Positions 1 to 8,509 are shown, counted from the first letter of the stretch. The stretch: DNA of 46,111 bases from Verrucomicrobiota bacterium (GCA_012517065.1 JAAYVR010000163.1:1-46111); one strand, 5' to 3'. Notes: generated from the letters alone by a model not told the origin. Translations and numbers: made by a program.

Positions 1-75
1 GCAGCGCGTGAAAAACCATCGGGATCAGCGGCGCAAGGCAACGGGGCCACATGGGGACAGACACGTGGTTTGTGA
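1..75 (-). repeat. Partial copy of a long intergenic repeat block (L block)
   Basis: Read on the minus strand this matches the segments near 13277-13427 and 15305-15416: a GCTGATCCCGATGG stretch, then sequence resembling the CGTGCCTGTCCCCAT stretch of the 13.4 kb copy. The block is cut by the left window edge. It has no open frame of its own. Confidence 0.6.
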
Positions 76-126
76 TGTGCGCGGAATGTCCGCCTGCTTC
101 GTGCAAGGTTACATCTACCTGACCGT

Positions 127-259
127 GAGCACTGTTCGGTGAACTGCCTGTGTTCCGCGTAAACGCGGGACTCTGAGCAGCGGCGGGTTGGTCCACGCCT
201 TGCGCGATGCCATGCTCGCGGCGGTTCAGAGTCCCGCCTTTAGGCGGAACAGTTTCGTG
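127..259 (+). repeat. Paired-hairpin (REP/BIME-like) repeat, copy 1
   Basis: A 133 bp unit. Its left hairpin is TTCCGCG-TAAA-CGCGGGA and its right hairpin TCCCGCC-TTTA-GGCGGAA, in opposed orientation. The spacer is bounded by GACTCTGA and TCAGAGTC, which can also pair. Copy 2 (271-403) follows with a period of 144 bp and only a few differences. Further copies lie at 12.9 kb and, inverted, at 14.8-15.2 kb. Confidence 0.8.
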
Positions 260-270
260 GAACCAAACAT

Positions 271-403
271 GAGCACTGTTCGGTGAACTGCCTATGTTCC
301 GCGTAAACGCGGAACTCTGAGCAGCAGCGGGTTGGTCCACGCCTTGCGCGATGCTATGCTCGCGGCGGTTCAGAGTCCCGCCTTTAGGCGGAACAGTTTC
401 GTG
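271..403 (+). repeat. Paired-hairpin (REP/BIME-like) repeat, copy 2
   Basis: Same length and nearly the same sequence as 127-259. It keeps both opposed hairpins, and the left one here is the fuller TTCCGCG-TAAA-CGCGGAA form. The spacer between the hairpins has no coding character. Confidence 0.8.
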
Positions 404-404
404 T

Positions 405-598
405 GTTTGTGAGTTACTCTGGCAGCGCTGTGTCCAGTGCGGGCTTGATCAGAGCACTCTTTACGGCGACAGAGATGCAGCAGATATTTCGCAGCGCGGG
501 CATGGCCGAGAGCCCTCGTCAGGGAGCGGAGGAGCCGGGAGAGTACTCGTTGGGCGACTTTGGTTCGGGCTGCGCCGGGCTGTGAAACGTGCGGGCTG
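405..598 (+). repeat. Two further repeat modules (T block and S block)
   Basis: Positions 405-475 share the AGTTACTCTGGCAGCGCTG...GGGCTTGATCAG module with 13199-13275 and, inverted, 14720-14803. Positions about 490-597 share a CATGGCC...GAGCCGGG...CTTTGGTTC-GGCT-CGCC module with 13655-13745. The second module has inverted ends and runs into the 3' end of the protease gene, supplying its stop codon. Confidence 0.6.
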
Positions 599-1385
599 AT
601 CGCCCCTCAAAATCGACCCAGGCAGCGTCGTTCATGTAAGCCTGAGCGTAAGCGTACGGCATCATGCCGTCTTGTCCGGTCCCTGCAGTGTTGCGGAAAA
701 TGAACACCCCGCCTCCTGGCTGGTCTGCATCGTCGCGGTATCCGATCAGCAGAACGCTATGCCCGTCCCGAACCGCATTCGGTGAGCACATTTGCAGCAC
801 GCCGTCAACCCATCGCTCTTGTTTCGGCCAGCGAAGTCCCGCGCAGACTGGCCAACCGTCAGCAAGCGTCCGCTTGATAGCAAGATGGTGGCCAGCTGTG
901 AGGCCGGTGGTAACATCCCATTCTTTTATCCAATGCAGGCGCAGGCCAAGGGACAACCTTGTTCTGGCATCAGCCAGTGCTGCCAGTGGCGGCGATAGAT
1001 TCGGATTCAATGCAGGGCTGTAAGGCATCTCTTTCTCGGCGCAGACGCCGTAGGCTTCGAATCCTTTCCAGAGATCCGAAAAGAAAGCGCCATCGTCGTT
1101 GCTGCCACAAATCTTGTTCGCGGCCCAGTTCAGGAATTCTACACTCAGGCGTGGTGTCTGCCCCTGACGTTTGGCGACGGCAAACTCGATTGCGCCCACC
1201 ACGGTGAACACTGAGCATGTCGGGCGCGATCCTTGCTGCCGCGGTGCGAGGCAGAACCGATCGAGATCAGGCCGCAAGTCAATGGACTTGGGAAGTTCCT
1301 TTTCGAGACCTTCGGGTGCGCCGATGGTCTGGAGCCAAAACAGCCCGCCCAAGACCGCGCAAACACTCAGTCGCAGCAATTGCAT
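519..1385 (-). CDS. Exported papain-like (C1 family) cysteine protease
   Basis: A 288-residue protein with an N-terminal hydrophobic signal segment (residues about 4-22), so it is probably exported. The papain-type residues are visible: the oxyanion Gln and catalytic Cys in RQQGSRPTCSVFT (Gln51, Cys57), the catalytic His in DGHSVLLIGYRDD (His209) and the Asn in FRNTAGTGQDG (Asn232). Papain-like enzymes cut peptide bonds; the substrate here is unknown. The ATG at 1385 is preferred to a TTG two codons upstream. The gene starts 35 bp after the sialidase-like gene ends on the same strand, so the two may share a transcript. The last 25 or so codons (rich in Pro, Ser and Glu) lie in a repeat module found elsewhere in the window, so the tail is probably not part of the ancestral fold. 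Confidence 0.85.
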   Translation of the reverse strand: MQLLRLSVCAVLGGLFWLQTIGAPEGLEKELPKSIDLRPDLDRFCLAPRQQGSRPTCSVFTVVGAIEFAVAKRQGQTPRLSVEFLNWAANKICGSNDDGAFFSDLWKGFEAYGVCAEKEMPYSPALNPNLSPPLAALADARTRLSLGLRLHWIKEWDVTTGLTAGHHLAIKRTLADGWPVCAGLRWPKQERWVDGVLQMCSPNAVRDGHSVLLIGYRDDADQPGGGVFIFRNTAGTGQDGMMPYAYAQAYMNDAAWVDFEGRSARTFHSPAQPEPKSPNEYSPGSSAP

Positions 1386-1419
1386 ACGCAATAACAGTCA
1401 GTGTTAGTGTGGTTCAAGT

Positions 1420-2640
1420 TCAGCTCGCGGGTTTCAAATCCTCTTTGATCCATGCTTCGTTGAAACACGCGTGTTTCATGCTCTTTCCTCCCTGGACAAA
1501 ATAGCTGTAAACGACGTGGATGTTGCCGTCACGAGTTTGGATCACTGCCGGATAATGGTATTGGCCGGTGTCGTGCCGCTCCAGATGCCGTGTCCATTTC
1601 CATGACCGTCCCTCATCATCGGACAATGACACAGCGAGGCTGTTCCGGCCGCGTGTGGTGTCGTTGTACACCAATAGCCAGTGTCCATTGGCAAGTCGAA
1701 TGCCGTCAATGCCGGCATCTGGATTCGGCAATGAGGTTGTACCAACGTCCCCCCACGTGATGCCGTCGTCGCGCGATTCTGCCACACGAATGCATTTGTA
1801 CGGACCAGACTCGCGCATGTACGCAACCAGCGTTCCATCGTTGCGACGAAGCACAGTTGGCTGGATGCTGCCGAAGCCTGCCAAGGGCTGGCTGGCATAC
1901 CATGTTTGGCCCTGATCATCACTTACCGCCATGATGCCCACCGAGTAAGTGTCCGAATACAGCGGCAACAAGATTCTCCCTGACGGCAGTACGGTCGGCT
2001 TGCAGCGCGGCTGCCATCCAAGCCGGCTCGAGAGTTTATCGCGAATGAGGCCTTTGAATTTCTCGACTCGCTCAGGGATGTTGGCTTCATCGGGCAAACG
2101 TGTGTCGGGCGATTTGAGGCGCGCATCGAGAGCCGAAAGCATCCGTTCTTCAAAGTCACGCGGTTTCAGCAAGATGATGCCCTGCCACGACCATTTGGGC
2201 GGCCCGTCCTGTTGGTAATCTGTCGAGATTCGGTAGTTCGTAAGGCACGAATCCCACGTATTCGCGATTATAACGGGCCAGAAAAGCCACAATCGGCCTT
2301 GCGCGTCGATATGCATTGTCGTGTTGCAATCCGGGAACCCGGGTGTATCTGCCATGAGAAACGAATCGCTCCATGCGTCAGCACCTTTGCGCAGACGCGC
2401 ACCATAAACGGCCACGTCGTCGGCGGTCCGCTCGCCCGAGCCGCGGTACCACGACACGAGCAAATCACCGTTTGGACACTCAACAATGCCCGGGGCATGA
2501 TTATGTTTTGGGTGCAGGGGAAAAATCAGTTCCGCCTTGTACAAGACTCCCGCATCGCCGGCATGGACAGAATTCATGACGCATTGCATCGGCAACGACA
2601 ATGCAAAGAGAATCAACGCAAGGTGATGGTTCGCTTTCAT
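1420..2640 (-). CDS. Exported BNR-repeat sialidase-family protein
   Basis: A 406-residue protein with a signal peptide (MKANHHLALILFALSLP, then a likely cleavage near Val-His-Ala). It carries three Asp-box-like BNR motifs (SDDQGQTW, SRDDGITW, SDDEGRSW) typical of the six-bladed propeller of exo-sialidases and related hydrolases. The classical FRIP motif is not seen, so sialic acid is not assured as substrate; other sialidase-like hydrolases fit too. A start at 2688 would overlap the symporter gene by 17 bp but would put 16 extra residues before the signal peptide, so 2640 is chosen. The symporter directly upstream on the same strand suggests that the released sugar is imported. Confidence 0.85.
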   Translation of the reverse strand: MKANHHLALILFALSLPMQCVMNSVHAGDAGVLYKAELIFPLHPKHNHAPGIVECPNGDLLVSWYRGSGERTADDVAVYGARLRKGADAWSDSFLMADTPGFPDCNTTMHIDAQGRLWLFWPVIIANTWDSCLTNYRISTDYQQDGPPKWSWQGIILLKPRDFEERMLSALDARLKSPDTRLPDEANIPERVEKFKGLIRDKLSSRLGWQPRCKPTVLPSGRILLPLYSDTYSVGIMAVSDDQGQTWYASQPLAGFGSIQPTVLRRNDGTLVAYMRESGPYKCIRVAESRDDGITWGDVGTTSLPNPDAGIDGIRLANGHWLLVYNDTTRGRNSLAVSLSDDEGRSWKWTRHLERHDTGQYHYPAVIQTRDGNIHVVYSYFVQGGKSMKHACFNEAWIKEDLKPAS

Positions 2641-2671
2641 CGGTTGAGGATCGGTTTGAACAAACAGCGTT

Positions 2672-4210
2672 TCACTGACCGCAATCATAACCGGTTTTGT
2701 CTCGCCGTGTCCACCATGTCAATCTGGCCAGCTTTTCGCCAGAGATTGGCGGAAACAAGTAACTGGCCAGATAACCCCCAAACAATGCGACAACATTGCC
2801 AATCGCGCCGATCAGAAACGGATGAAGCGGCGGACACAACCGGGCCGGCAGGGCATTGACTGCGCCGAGGGCAAGCCATAACACAATTACGACGCCCATC
2901 GCCACGCCGATTGCAGCGCCCTTGCTGTTTGCGCGCGTTGACAACAGGCCAAGATAAACCAGCCCGCCCAAACCGCCTGCCGTAACAGCCTCGATTACGA
3001 ACCACACGTCCAGCACCGTTTGCTGACTGAGATTAACAGCGGTGAGCGTGAGTGCCATGGTGATCATCAAAATGCCCATCACAACGCTCGCACCGCGCGC
3101 AAAACGAACGTAGTGCGCGTCGCCGCGCCCAGGAACAAGATGCCGCCGATAGATGTCGGATGTGAGCACCGTTGCACTGCCGTTCATGTTAGAGGCGATT
3201 GCGAATGCGGCCGAAAACAGCGCTGCAATGACAATACCACCCAAGCCCGGCGGCAGTTCTTTCAAGATAAAATATGGCAGAATCTTGTCGTTCTCGATCA
3301 TGCCGGGCAAATGCGCAGGAAAAGCATTGTAATAGACGAACAGGCACGTCCCAACGAGCATGAACAGCGACCAGACCGGTATGCAACCAAGTCCGCCAAT
3401 CCACACCGCCATCCGCGCCGCGTGAAGCGATTTGGCAGCACAGTAACGCTGGATGCGGGTCTGGTCCGTGGCGAACCCGTGCAACTGGAGCGCGACGCCG
3501 TTGATCACCAGAACAAGAAACGTGTCACGGGCAAGGCTCCAATCGAATGACACCGTCAGATCAAATTTGCCGGCAGCTTGAGCCACGGAAAACACTTCAG
3601 ACGCGCCACCCGGCACACGAAACACTACAACTGCTATCGTCAGAATTCCTCCGGCCAACAGCATGACGGACCGCAAAACGTCAACCGACATCACCCCTTG
3701 GATGCCACCCGTGGCCGTGTACAGAGTCACCACCGAGCCCGCAACAAGGATCGTCGCAACAGGACTCCAGCCGGTCATTATCTGCAGCGGCAAACAAAGA
3801 AGGAACAGCACAACACCCATTCTTGCCGCTGACGCAATCGCGAACGTGACGCACCCGAAAACGCGACCCCACGGGCCAAACCGGCGTTCCAAGTATTCGT
3901 ATGCGCTCACAAGATTGCATGACCGGTAAAAAGGAACCAACAGGCACACAGCAATCACGGCGCCGATGGGCAGCATCAAACCAGGAACAAGCCTGCTCCA
4001 ATTGCCCGCATACGCCGATCCGGGATAGGTAATGAAAGTGATCGAACTGATCGTGCTCGCCATCATCGAAAGCCCCGTCACCCAGCCCGGGAACGACCGG
4101 TTCGCTACGAAATATGCCTCGGTAGATGCTGATTTGCGGGACCACCACGCGCCCACGCCCACGAAGACAGCGAAGCAGACCGTAACAGCTATGACATCAG
4201 CCCAATGCAT
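2672..4210 (-). CDS. Sodium:solute symporter (SSS family)
   Basis: About 512 residues with many hydrophobic segments, in keeping with the 12-14 helices of the SSS/SLC5 family. The N-terminal region reads WADVIAVTVCFAVFVGVGAW, followed by SMMASTISSITFITYPGSAY, the family's first helices with the small and hydroxyl residues that line the sodium site. These proteins drive uptake of sugars, sialic acid, amino acids or organic acids with Na+. The substrate cannot be read here, but the adjacent sialidase-like gene points to a sugar or sugar acid. The first Met close to the first helix is at 4210; upstream in-frame starts at 4276 (ATG) and 4300 (GTG) would add a non-membrane leader. Confidence 0.9.
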   Translation of the reverse strand: MHWADVIAVTVCFAVFVGVGAWWSRKSASTEAYFVANRSFPGWVTGLSMMASTISSITFITYPGSAYAGNWSRLVPGLMLPIGAVIAVCLLVPFYRSCNLVSAYEYLERRFGPWGRVFGCVTFAIASAARMGVVLFLLCLPLQIMTGWSPVATILVAGSVVTLYTATGGIQGVMSVDVLRSVMLLAGGILTIAVVVFRVPGGASEVFSVAQAAGKFDLTVSFDWSLARDTFLVLVINGVALQLHGFATDQTRIQRYCAAKSLHAARMAVWIGGLGCIPVWSLFMLVGTCLFVYYNAFPAHLPGMIENDKILPYFILKELPPGLGGIVIAALFSAAFAIASNMNGSATVLTSDIYRRHLVPGRGDAHYVRFARGASVVMGILMITMALTLTAVNLSQQTVLDVWFVIEAVTAGGLGGLVYLGLLSTRANSKGAAIGVAMGVVIVLWLALGAVNALPARLCPPLHPFLIGAIGNVVALFGGYLASYLFPPISGEKLARLTWWTRRDKTGYDCGQ

Positions 4211-4476
4211 CCAGATTACATTTTGGACCGGTTCTGGCCAAGCCACCACACCCTTAACAACCACTCGCAGCCGCATCAAAAACCGCGCAGTTGTCCCCAC
4301 ATGATATCAATCCAGAAAGTGCATGCCCCTAAGTTCGATGTGGCCGACCGCATCCTCTTCCAGCCCCGTGCGCGTGTCAACATGCCAACATCGGAAATCC
4401 GCATCACGCCCGTCGAGTTCCAAGGCTCGAAAGTGCTGATATTTGACATCCAGATTCATGTGTGTTCTGTAGCCAC

Positions 4477-4707
4477 ATGAAGACAGCCAAAATCTTCAGG
4501 ACCGGCGGGTCGTAGGCTGTCCGACTTCCAAGAGAGTTTCGATCTGACACGGATGAAGTGTGCATTCGGCGCGAAAACCGGGCGGTCATTCTCGAGCCGA
4601 AAGAGAAACGCCGTTGGCCACGAGCTTTCTTTCAGTCCACCCGTCTCGCCGACAGCCGCTTTCAGCGGCTGCCGCAAGGCAATCTTCCACCCGTGCGCGC
4701 ATTGTAA
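4477..4707 (+). pseudogene. vapB: vapB-type antitoxin, broken by an in-frame amber codon
   Basis: Translation from the ATG at 4477 gives MKTAKIFRTGGS, then a TAG stop at 4513-4515, then AVRLPREFRSDTDEVCIRRE and on to the natural TAA at 4705-4707. The intact family reads MKTAKIFRTGGSQAVRLP, so the stop most simply replaces a CAG glutamine codon. This is the AbrB/MazE-like DNA-binding fold of VapB antitoxins, which bind their own promoter and neutralise VapC. The reading frame is otherwise open for 76 codons, so the damage may be recent. The vapC remnant starts 6-12 bp downstream, the usual antitoxin-toxin order. No one-piece antitoxin is expected unless the stop is suppressed. Confidence 0.8.
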
Positions 4708-4719
4708 GGGGTTATGTCC

Positions 4720-4914
4720 ATGAAGTACTTGCTGGATACGGACACATGCATTGCTGTGCTGCGTGGTGTGCCTTCGGCCGTCGAGGATTTGCAGCGCCGC
4801 AGCCCTGACGACTGTGTTGTCATATCAGTCACGGCGTTCGCGTTATTTGCTGGTGTGGAGAAGGCTCGCGTTATGCCGATCCAGCAAAGGCTGCGTGTTC
4901 GGTCCTTGCAATGA
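4720..4914 (+). pseudogene. vapC: Truncated vapC (PIN-domain toxin) remnant
   Basis: The frame begins MKYLLDTDTCIAVLRG, the PIN-domain start with its first catalytic Asp, and continues PDDCVVISVTAFALFAGVEKA. In VapC this last motif normally carries a conserved Glu (ELFAG or similar); here it is Ala. Similarity ends near residue 50, and the last codons run antisense into the end of the glycyl radical enzyme gene. A full VapC is about 130 residues, so roughly 60% is missing along with the later acidic residues. A Shine-Dalgarno-like AAGGGG precedes the start (an alternative ATG is at 4714). With the stop inside vapB, the whole module looks dead. Confidence 0.8.
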
Positions 4915-7288
4915 TTTCCTCCTGCAACTCGAGAGGCAGATCACAAAAATAGTCGCTGTATCCGGCCACACGGACGATCAGATCGCGATACTCATCGGGG
5001 CTCGCCTGTGCTGCCCTCAATGTTTCTGCGCGGACCACATTGAACTGGACGTGGTGCCCGTCCGTTCTGAAGTACGTACGGATCAGCGCAGCCCATTTGT
5101 CAAGGCCGTCGTCCGTTTCAACCAATGCAGGCGTGAGTTTCATGTTGAGAAGCGTGCCGCCCGCTTTGATGTGATCCAGCTTTGCTGCGCTCCTGATCAC
5201 GGCTGTTGGCCCGCGTCGATCTGCGCCTTGAACCGGGCTGATCCCCTCGCTCAATGGACGGTGCGCCAAACGGCCGTCAGGGAGTGCGCCAGTCACACTG
5301 CCAAAATAAACATGGCAGGTTGTGGGCAGCATTTCGACCCGATAAACGCCGCCCTTGGTGTCGGGTCGGCCATCCAATGCCTCGAAACACGTGTTAAACA
5401 CGCGCACTGCAAGGCTGTCGGCCCGGTCATCGTCGTTGCCGTATTTTGGAACCCGATTGAGGACATACTGGCGCAATTGGTCTTGGCCATGGAAGTCGCT
5501 GTCGAGCACCCGGACAAACTCAGGCAGCGAAAGTTTCTTTTCGAGATTCGTGAGCGGCTCGCGGCCAGAGCTATTTGTATGTCTCGAGTCGAAACACACC
5601 TCCCGCAGCGCACTGAGCGAATCGGTTAGACTGCCCAATCCGACAAATTGCACGTAAGTATTGTTGTATCTGGCGCCGCCGGCGTTGTAGTCGCGGCCCT
5701 TGGCGATGCAGTCGTCAATCAGCACGCTCAGAAACGGCGCAGGCATGAGCGTGGCGTACATCCGTTGGATGATTTGATTGCCACGCAGTTTGACCTCGAG
5801 GAAATGGCGGAATTGGGCGCGCCACGCTTCGAACACCTGATCGAAGGACGTGAACGAGGCCGGATCGCCGGTGCGCGGGCCGAGCTGTTGGCCGGTCATG
5901 GGATCGACGCCATTGTGCAACGCCAGTTCAAGGCACTTGGGCATGTTGAAGTAGCCAGTCAGAATGTACGCTTCCTTCCCGAAAGCGCCGACCTCGACGC
6001 ATCCGCTACACCCACCGGCACGCGCGTCCTCCAATGTTTTCCCCTGTCGCAACTGTTCCTGAACCACAGCGTCGGCGTTGAAAATGGACGGGAAACCGTA
6101 CCCGTGTCGGATGACGCGCAGCGCATGCTTGAGCAGATGGTCCGGTGTCTTACGCGAGAGCTGGATGTTGGTGCTGGGTTGAAGCAGGTGCATTTCCTCG
6201 ACGATGTCGAGAAGCATGTGCGAGAGTTCATTCGAGCCGTCAGTGCCATCCCGGAGCAAGCCACCGATATTGATGTTTGCAAAATCGGTGTAAGTGGCGC
6301 TTTCCGCCGCGGTGACTCCGACCTTTGGCGGCGCGGGATGGTTGTTGAACTTGACGAAGAAACACTCGAGAAGTTCGCGCGCGGACTCCTTTGTGAGCGT
6401 TCCTTCGGACAGACCGCGCTCATAGAAAGGCAGCAGATGCTGATCAAGGTGGCCGGGGTTGAACGAATCCCAGCCGTTAAGTTCCGTGATCACGCCCAAA
6501 TGGCAGAACCAATAGTATTGCAGGGCTTCGTGGAAATCCCGCGGAGCGTGAGCGGGGACGTGCGAACACACATCGGCGATCTTGAGCAGTTCTGCGCGCC
6601 TGCGCGGGTCTGACTCGCGTTGTGCGAGTTGGCGGGCGAGCGCGGCATGCCGTTCTGCGAATACGATGAGCGCGTCGCAGGCGATGTCGAATGATTTGAG
6701 CGCCTGAAGTTTCTCGTAAGCATCTGCATCATTCACGAAATCAAGACGAGCCATCGCCGTCGCGATGTCGCGTTTGAAATCGAGCATGCCCTTCGAGTAA
6801 ATCTTGTCATCGAGCACGGTGTGGCCGGGGGCGCGTTGTTCCATGAACTCGGTGAACAAGCCCGCCGAGTAAGCCCTGTGCCATTCCGGGTCGAGTTCGG
6901 AAAAGATTCTGTCCCGTAGTGACCGCCCGCGCCAATAAGGGATGATCTCCTCTTTGTATATCCGAAAGCATTCATCATCGACCTGATAACTGACTTTCGG
7001 GCGTGTGTTGAGGATTTCCAGGTCCTCGAGACTGTGGCATGTGAGTTCGGGAAACGTTGGAACGGCTTTGGGCCGTGGACCGCGTTCGCCGACGATGAGC
7101 TCGCCTTCGCCGATGTAGATTGTCTTGGATTTGCAAAGCTCGAGGAAACACATGGCGCGCATCACGGGAACCGAGTAGCGGCCGTTGTTCTCCTTGTAAA
7201 AACGAGTGACCAGTTGAGCGCGTTCGGGTGAGATCGACGCTCGCGCATCAAGGCTTTCTCGGCGAAGTCTTGCTGTCCGTTCAGTCAT
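4871..7288 (-). CDS. Glycyl radical enzyme, dehydratase/PFL2-like class
   Basis: An 805-residue protein of normal glycyl radical enzyme length. The radical-site loop is at the C-terminus (RVAGYSDYF, Gly776). The active-site Cys is in GCSGCVE (Cys430, with Glu432 as the likely general base). The Cys-Val-Glu pattern is that of dehydratases and lyases such as glycerol, hydroxyproline and choline enzymes; pyruvate formate-lyase has two adjacent Cys instead. The substrate is not identifiable from motifs. The enzyme needs an SAM-radical activase, and none is encoded in this window. The start at 7288 (MTERTARLRRESLDAR) matches the family N-terminus; the longer frame upstream runs through the palindromic promoter region. 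Such enzymes are oxygen sensitive, implying anoxic conditions at least at times. Confidence 0.92.
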   Translation of the reverse strand: MTERTARLRRESLDARASISPERAQLVTRFYKENNGRYSVPVMRAMCFLELCKSKTIYIGEGELIVGERGPRPKAVPTFPELTCHSLEDLEILNTRPKVSYQVDDECFRIYKEEIIPYWRGRSLRDRIFSELDPEWHRAYSAGLFTEFMEQRAPGHTVLDDKIYSKGMLDFKRDIATAMARLDFVNDADAYEKLQALKSFDIACDALIVFAERHAALARQLAQRESDPRRRAELLKIADVCSHVPAHAPRDFHEALQYYWFCHLGVITELNGWDSFNPGHLDQHLLPFYERGLSEGTLTKESARELLECFFVKFNNHPAPPKVGVTAAESATYTDFANINIGGLLRDGTDGSNELSHMLLDIVEEMHLLQPSTNIQLSRKTPDHLLKHALRVIRHGYGFPSIFNADAVVQEQLRQGKTLEDARAGGCSGCVEVGAFGKEAYILTGYFNMPKCLELALHNGVDPMTGQQLGPRTGDPASFTSFDQVFEAWRAQFRHFLEVKLRGNQIIQRMYATLMPAPFLSVLIDDCIAKGRDYNAGGARYNNTYVQFVGLGSLTDSLSALREVCFDSRHTNSSGREPLTNLEKKLSLPEFVRVLDSDFHGQDQLRQYVLNRVPKYGNDDDRADSLAVRVFNTCFEALDGRPDTKGGVYRVEMLPTTCHVYFGSVTGALPDGRLAHRPLSEGISPVQGADRRGPTAVIRSAAKLDHIKAGGTLLNMKLTPALVETDDGLDKWAALIRTYFRTDGHHVQFNVVRAETLRAAQASPDEYRDLIVRVAGYSDYFCDLPLELQEEIIARTEHAAFAGSA

Positions 7289-7401
7289 GGCCAAATCATA
7301 GCGTGGAATCCCGCTGAACGCCAACATCAAGAACAGCCGCTCAAGGCCCGCTTGTCTCGATGTCCTGGCAGAAAACCTCCACAGCGCTGAGTTGGGATGC
7401 G

Positions 7402-7447
7402 TTTCTGTTCTCCCGCCAAGGCTGAGGCCTTGGTGGGAGAACAGAAA
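7402..7447. promoter_or_regulatory. Long near-perfect hairpin in a divergent promoter region
   Basis: A stem of about 21 bp (TTTCTGTTCTCCC-CCAAGGC paired with its complement around 7427-7447) with a single G/T position and a TGAG loop. It sits between the start of the glycyl radical enzyme gene (7288, minus) and the start of the TIM-barrel gene (7523, plus). It could be an operator, an attenuator in the plus-strand leader, or a mobile palindrome; it has no T tract. Confidence 0.6.
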
Positions 7448-7522
7448 GACATTGCGCGTGCATTTGCGCAAAGGAATTATTACTATGAAGTCTGTCGTGT
7501 GGATTTGTTGAGGGAACCATCT

Positions 7523-8509
7523 ATGACAACAAAACTTAATCGCAGGAGCTTTATCGGGCTGTCGGCTGCTGCAACAACGCTGGCGGGGTTTGCGCCCGGC
7601 TTTTCAACCACGCGGGTGCAAGCCGCTGAATCTCAGTTCAAAACCAAGCTCAAGAAGGCAATGATCATCGATAAACCGACCGAAGCCGACTTCAGAAAGC
7701 TCAAAGACGCCGGGTTCGACGGTGTCGAGGCATACCCGCAGCCGCAGGCAGATGCGGAAAAGTGCCGAGCCACAGCGGAGAAACTCGGGATGCGGGTTCA
7801 TTCAGTATTGCGCGGTTGGGCCGAGTTCAACAGCCGCGACAGCGCGAAAGCAGAAGCGAGTTACAAGGTCACAGAAGACGCTCTTCGGGCGGCACAAGCT
7901 TACGGCGCAGACGCGGTTCTGCTGGTGCCATGCCGGATCGGCGGAATGAGAATGCCGCGGCCGTGGGAGTTCCAAATCGAGTTCGACGAGAAAACAGGTC
8001 ATCTAACGCGCGTGGTTTACGGAGACAACACGCCTTATCGCGATTACATCGAAGCGCACAATCACGCAACTGACACCTCGCGCGAAGCGGTGAACAGGCT
8101 GATACCTCTGGCTGAGAAGTGCGGCGTTGTTATTGCTTTGGAGAACGTGTGGAACAACCTCTGGGTTCGGCCGGCCATTTTCAGGCATTTTGTGGCATCG
8201 TTCAAGAGCCCGTGGGTCAAGGCTTACTTTGACATTGGCAACCACGTGAAATACCAAAGGTCTGAGGAATGGATACTTTGTTTGGGTGACTTGCTGGCCA
8301 AATGCCACGTAAAAGATTTCAAGTTGAATCAATCGGACCCAAAAGGCGAAGGCGAATTTGTCAATATCCGGGATGGAAGCGTGCGATGGCCAGTGGTCAG
8401 GGCTGCGCTCGAGGCTGTTGAATACAACGGTTGGATGACGATCGAGGGCGGCAACTTGAGCCTCGAGGAGCACAGCCGGCGATTGGATGCCATCATAGCT
8501 GGCACGTGA
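7523..8509 (+). CDS. Tat-exported sugar phosphate isomerase/epimerase-like TIM barrel
   Basis: A 328-residue protein starting with a twin-arginine signal (NRRSFIGLSAAATTLAGF), so it is probably exported folded with its metal. The remainder is an AP endonuclease 2/xylose isomerase-like TIM barrel. The expected metal ligands are in place: Glu207 (IALENVW), Asp237 (YFDIGNH), His262 (CHVKDF) and Glu308 (TIEGG). Members isomerise or epimerise sugars and cyclitols; the precise substrate is unknown. The start at 7523 has a GAGGGA ribosome site 8 bp upstream, and the Arg-Arg motif directly follows it. It is transcribed away from the glycyl radical enzyme gene. The FAH-family gene 136 bp downstream may belong to the same sugar-acid route. 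Confidence 0.88.
   Translation: MTTKLNRRSFIGLSAAATTLAGFAPGFSTTRVQAAESQFKTKLKKAMIIDKPTEADFRKLKDAGFDGVEAYPQPQADAEKCRATAEKLGMRVHSVLRGWAEFNSRDSAKAEASYKVTEDALRAAQAYGADAVLLVPCRIGGMRMPRPWEFQIEFDEKTGHLTRVVYGDNTPYRDYIEAHNHATDTSREAVNRLIPLAEKCGVVIALENVWNNLWVRPAIFRHFVASFKSPWVKAYFDIGNHVKYQRSEEWILCLGDLLAKCHVKDFKLNQSDPKGEGEFVNIRDGSVRWPVVRAALEAVEYNGWMTIEGGNLSLEEHSRRLDAIIAGT

Noticed and set aside
4456-4677. Minus-strand frame opposite vapB
   Set aside because: The plus strand gives a clear VapB sequence, so this frame is its shadow.
4751-5629. 292-codon open frame on the plus strand
   Set aside because: It starts out of frame inside vapC and runs antisense through the glycyl radical enzyme gene.
5648-6613. 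321-codon open frame on the plus strand
   Set aside because: It lies antisense to the glycyl radical enzyme gene, whose motifs and length are clear; its translation has no recognisable domain.
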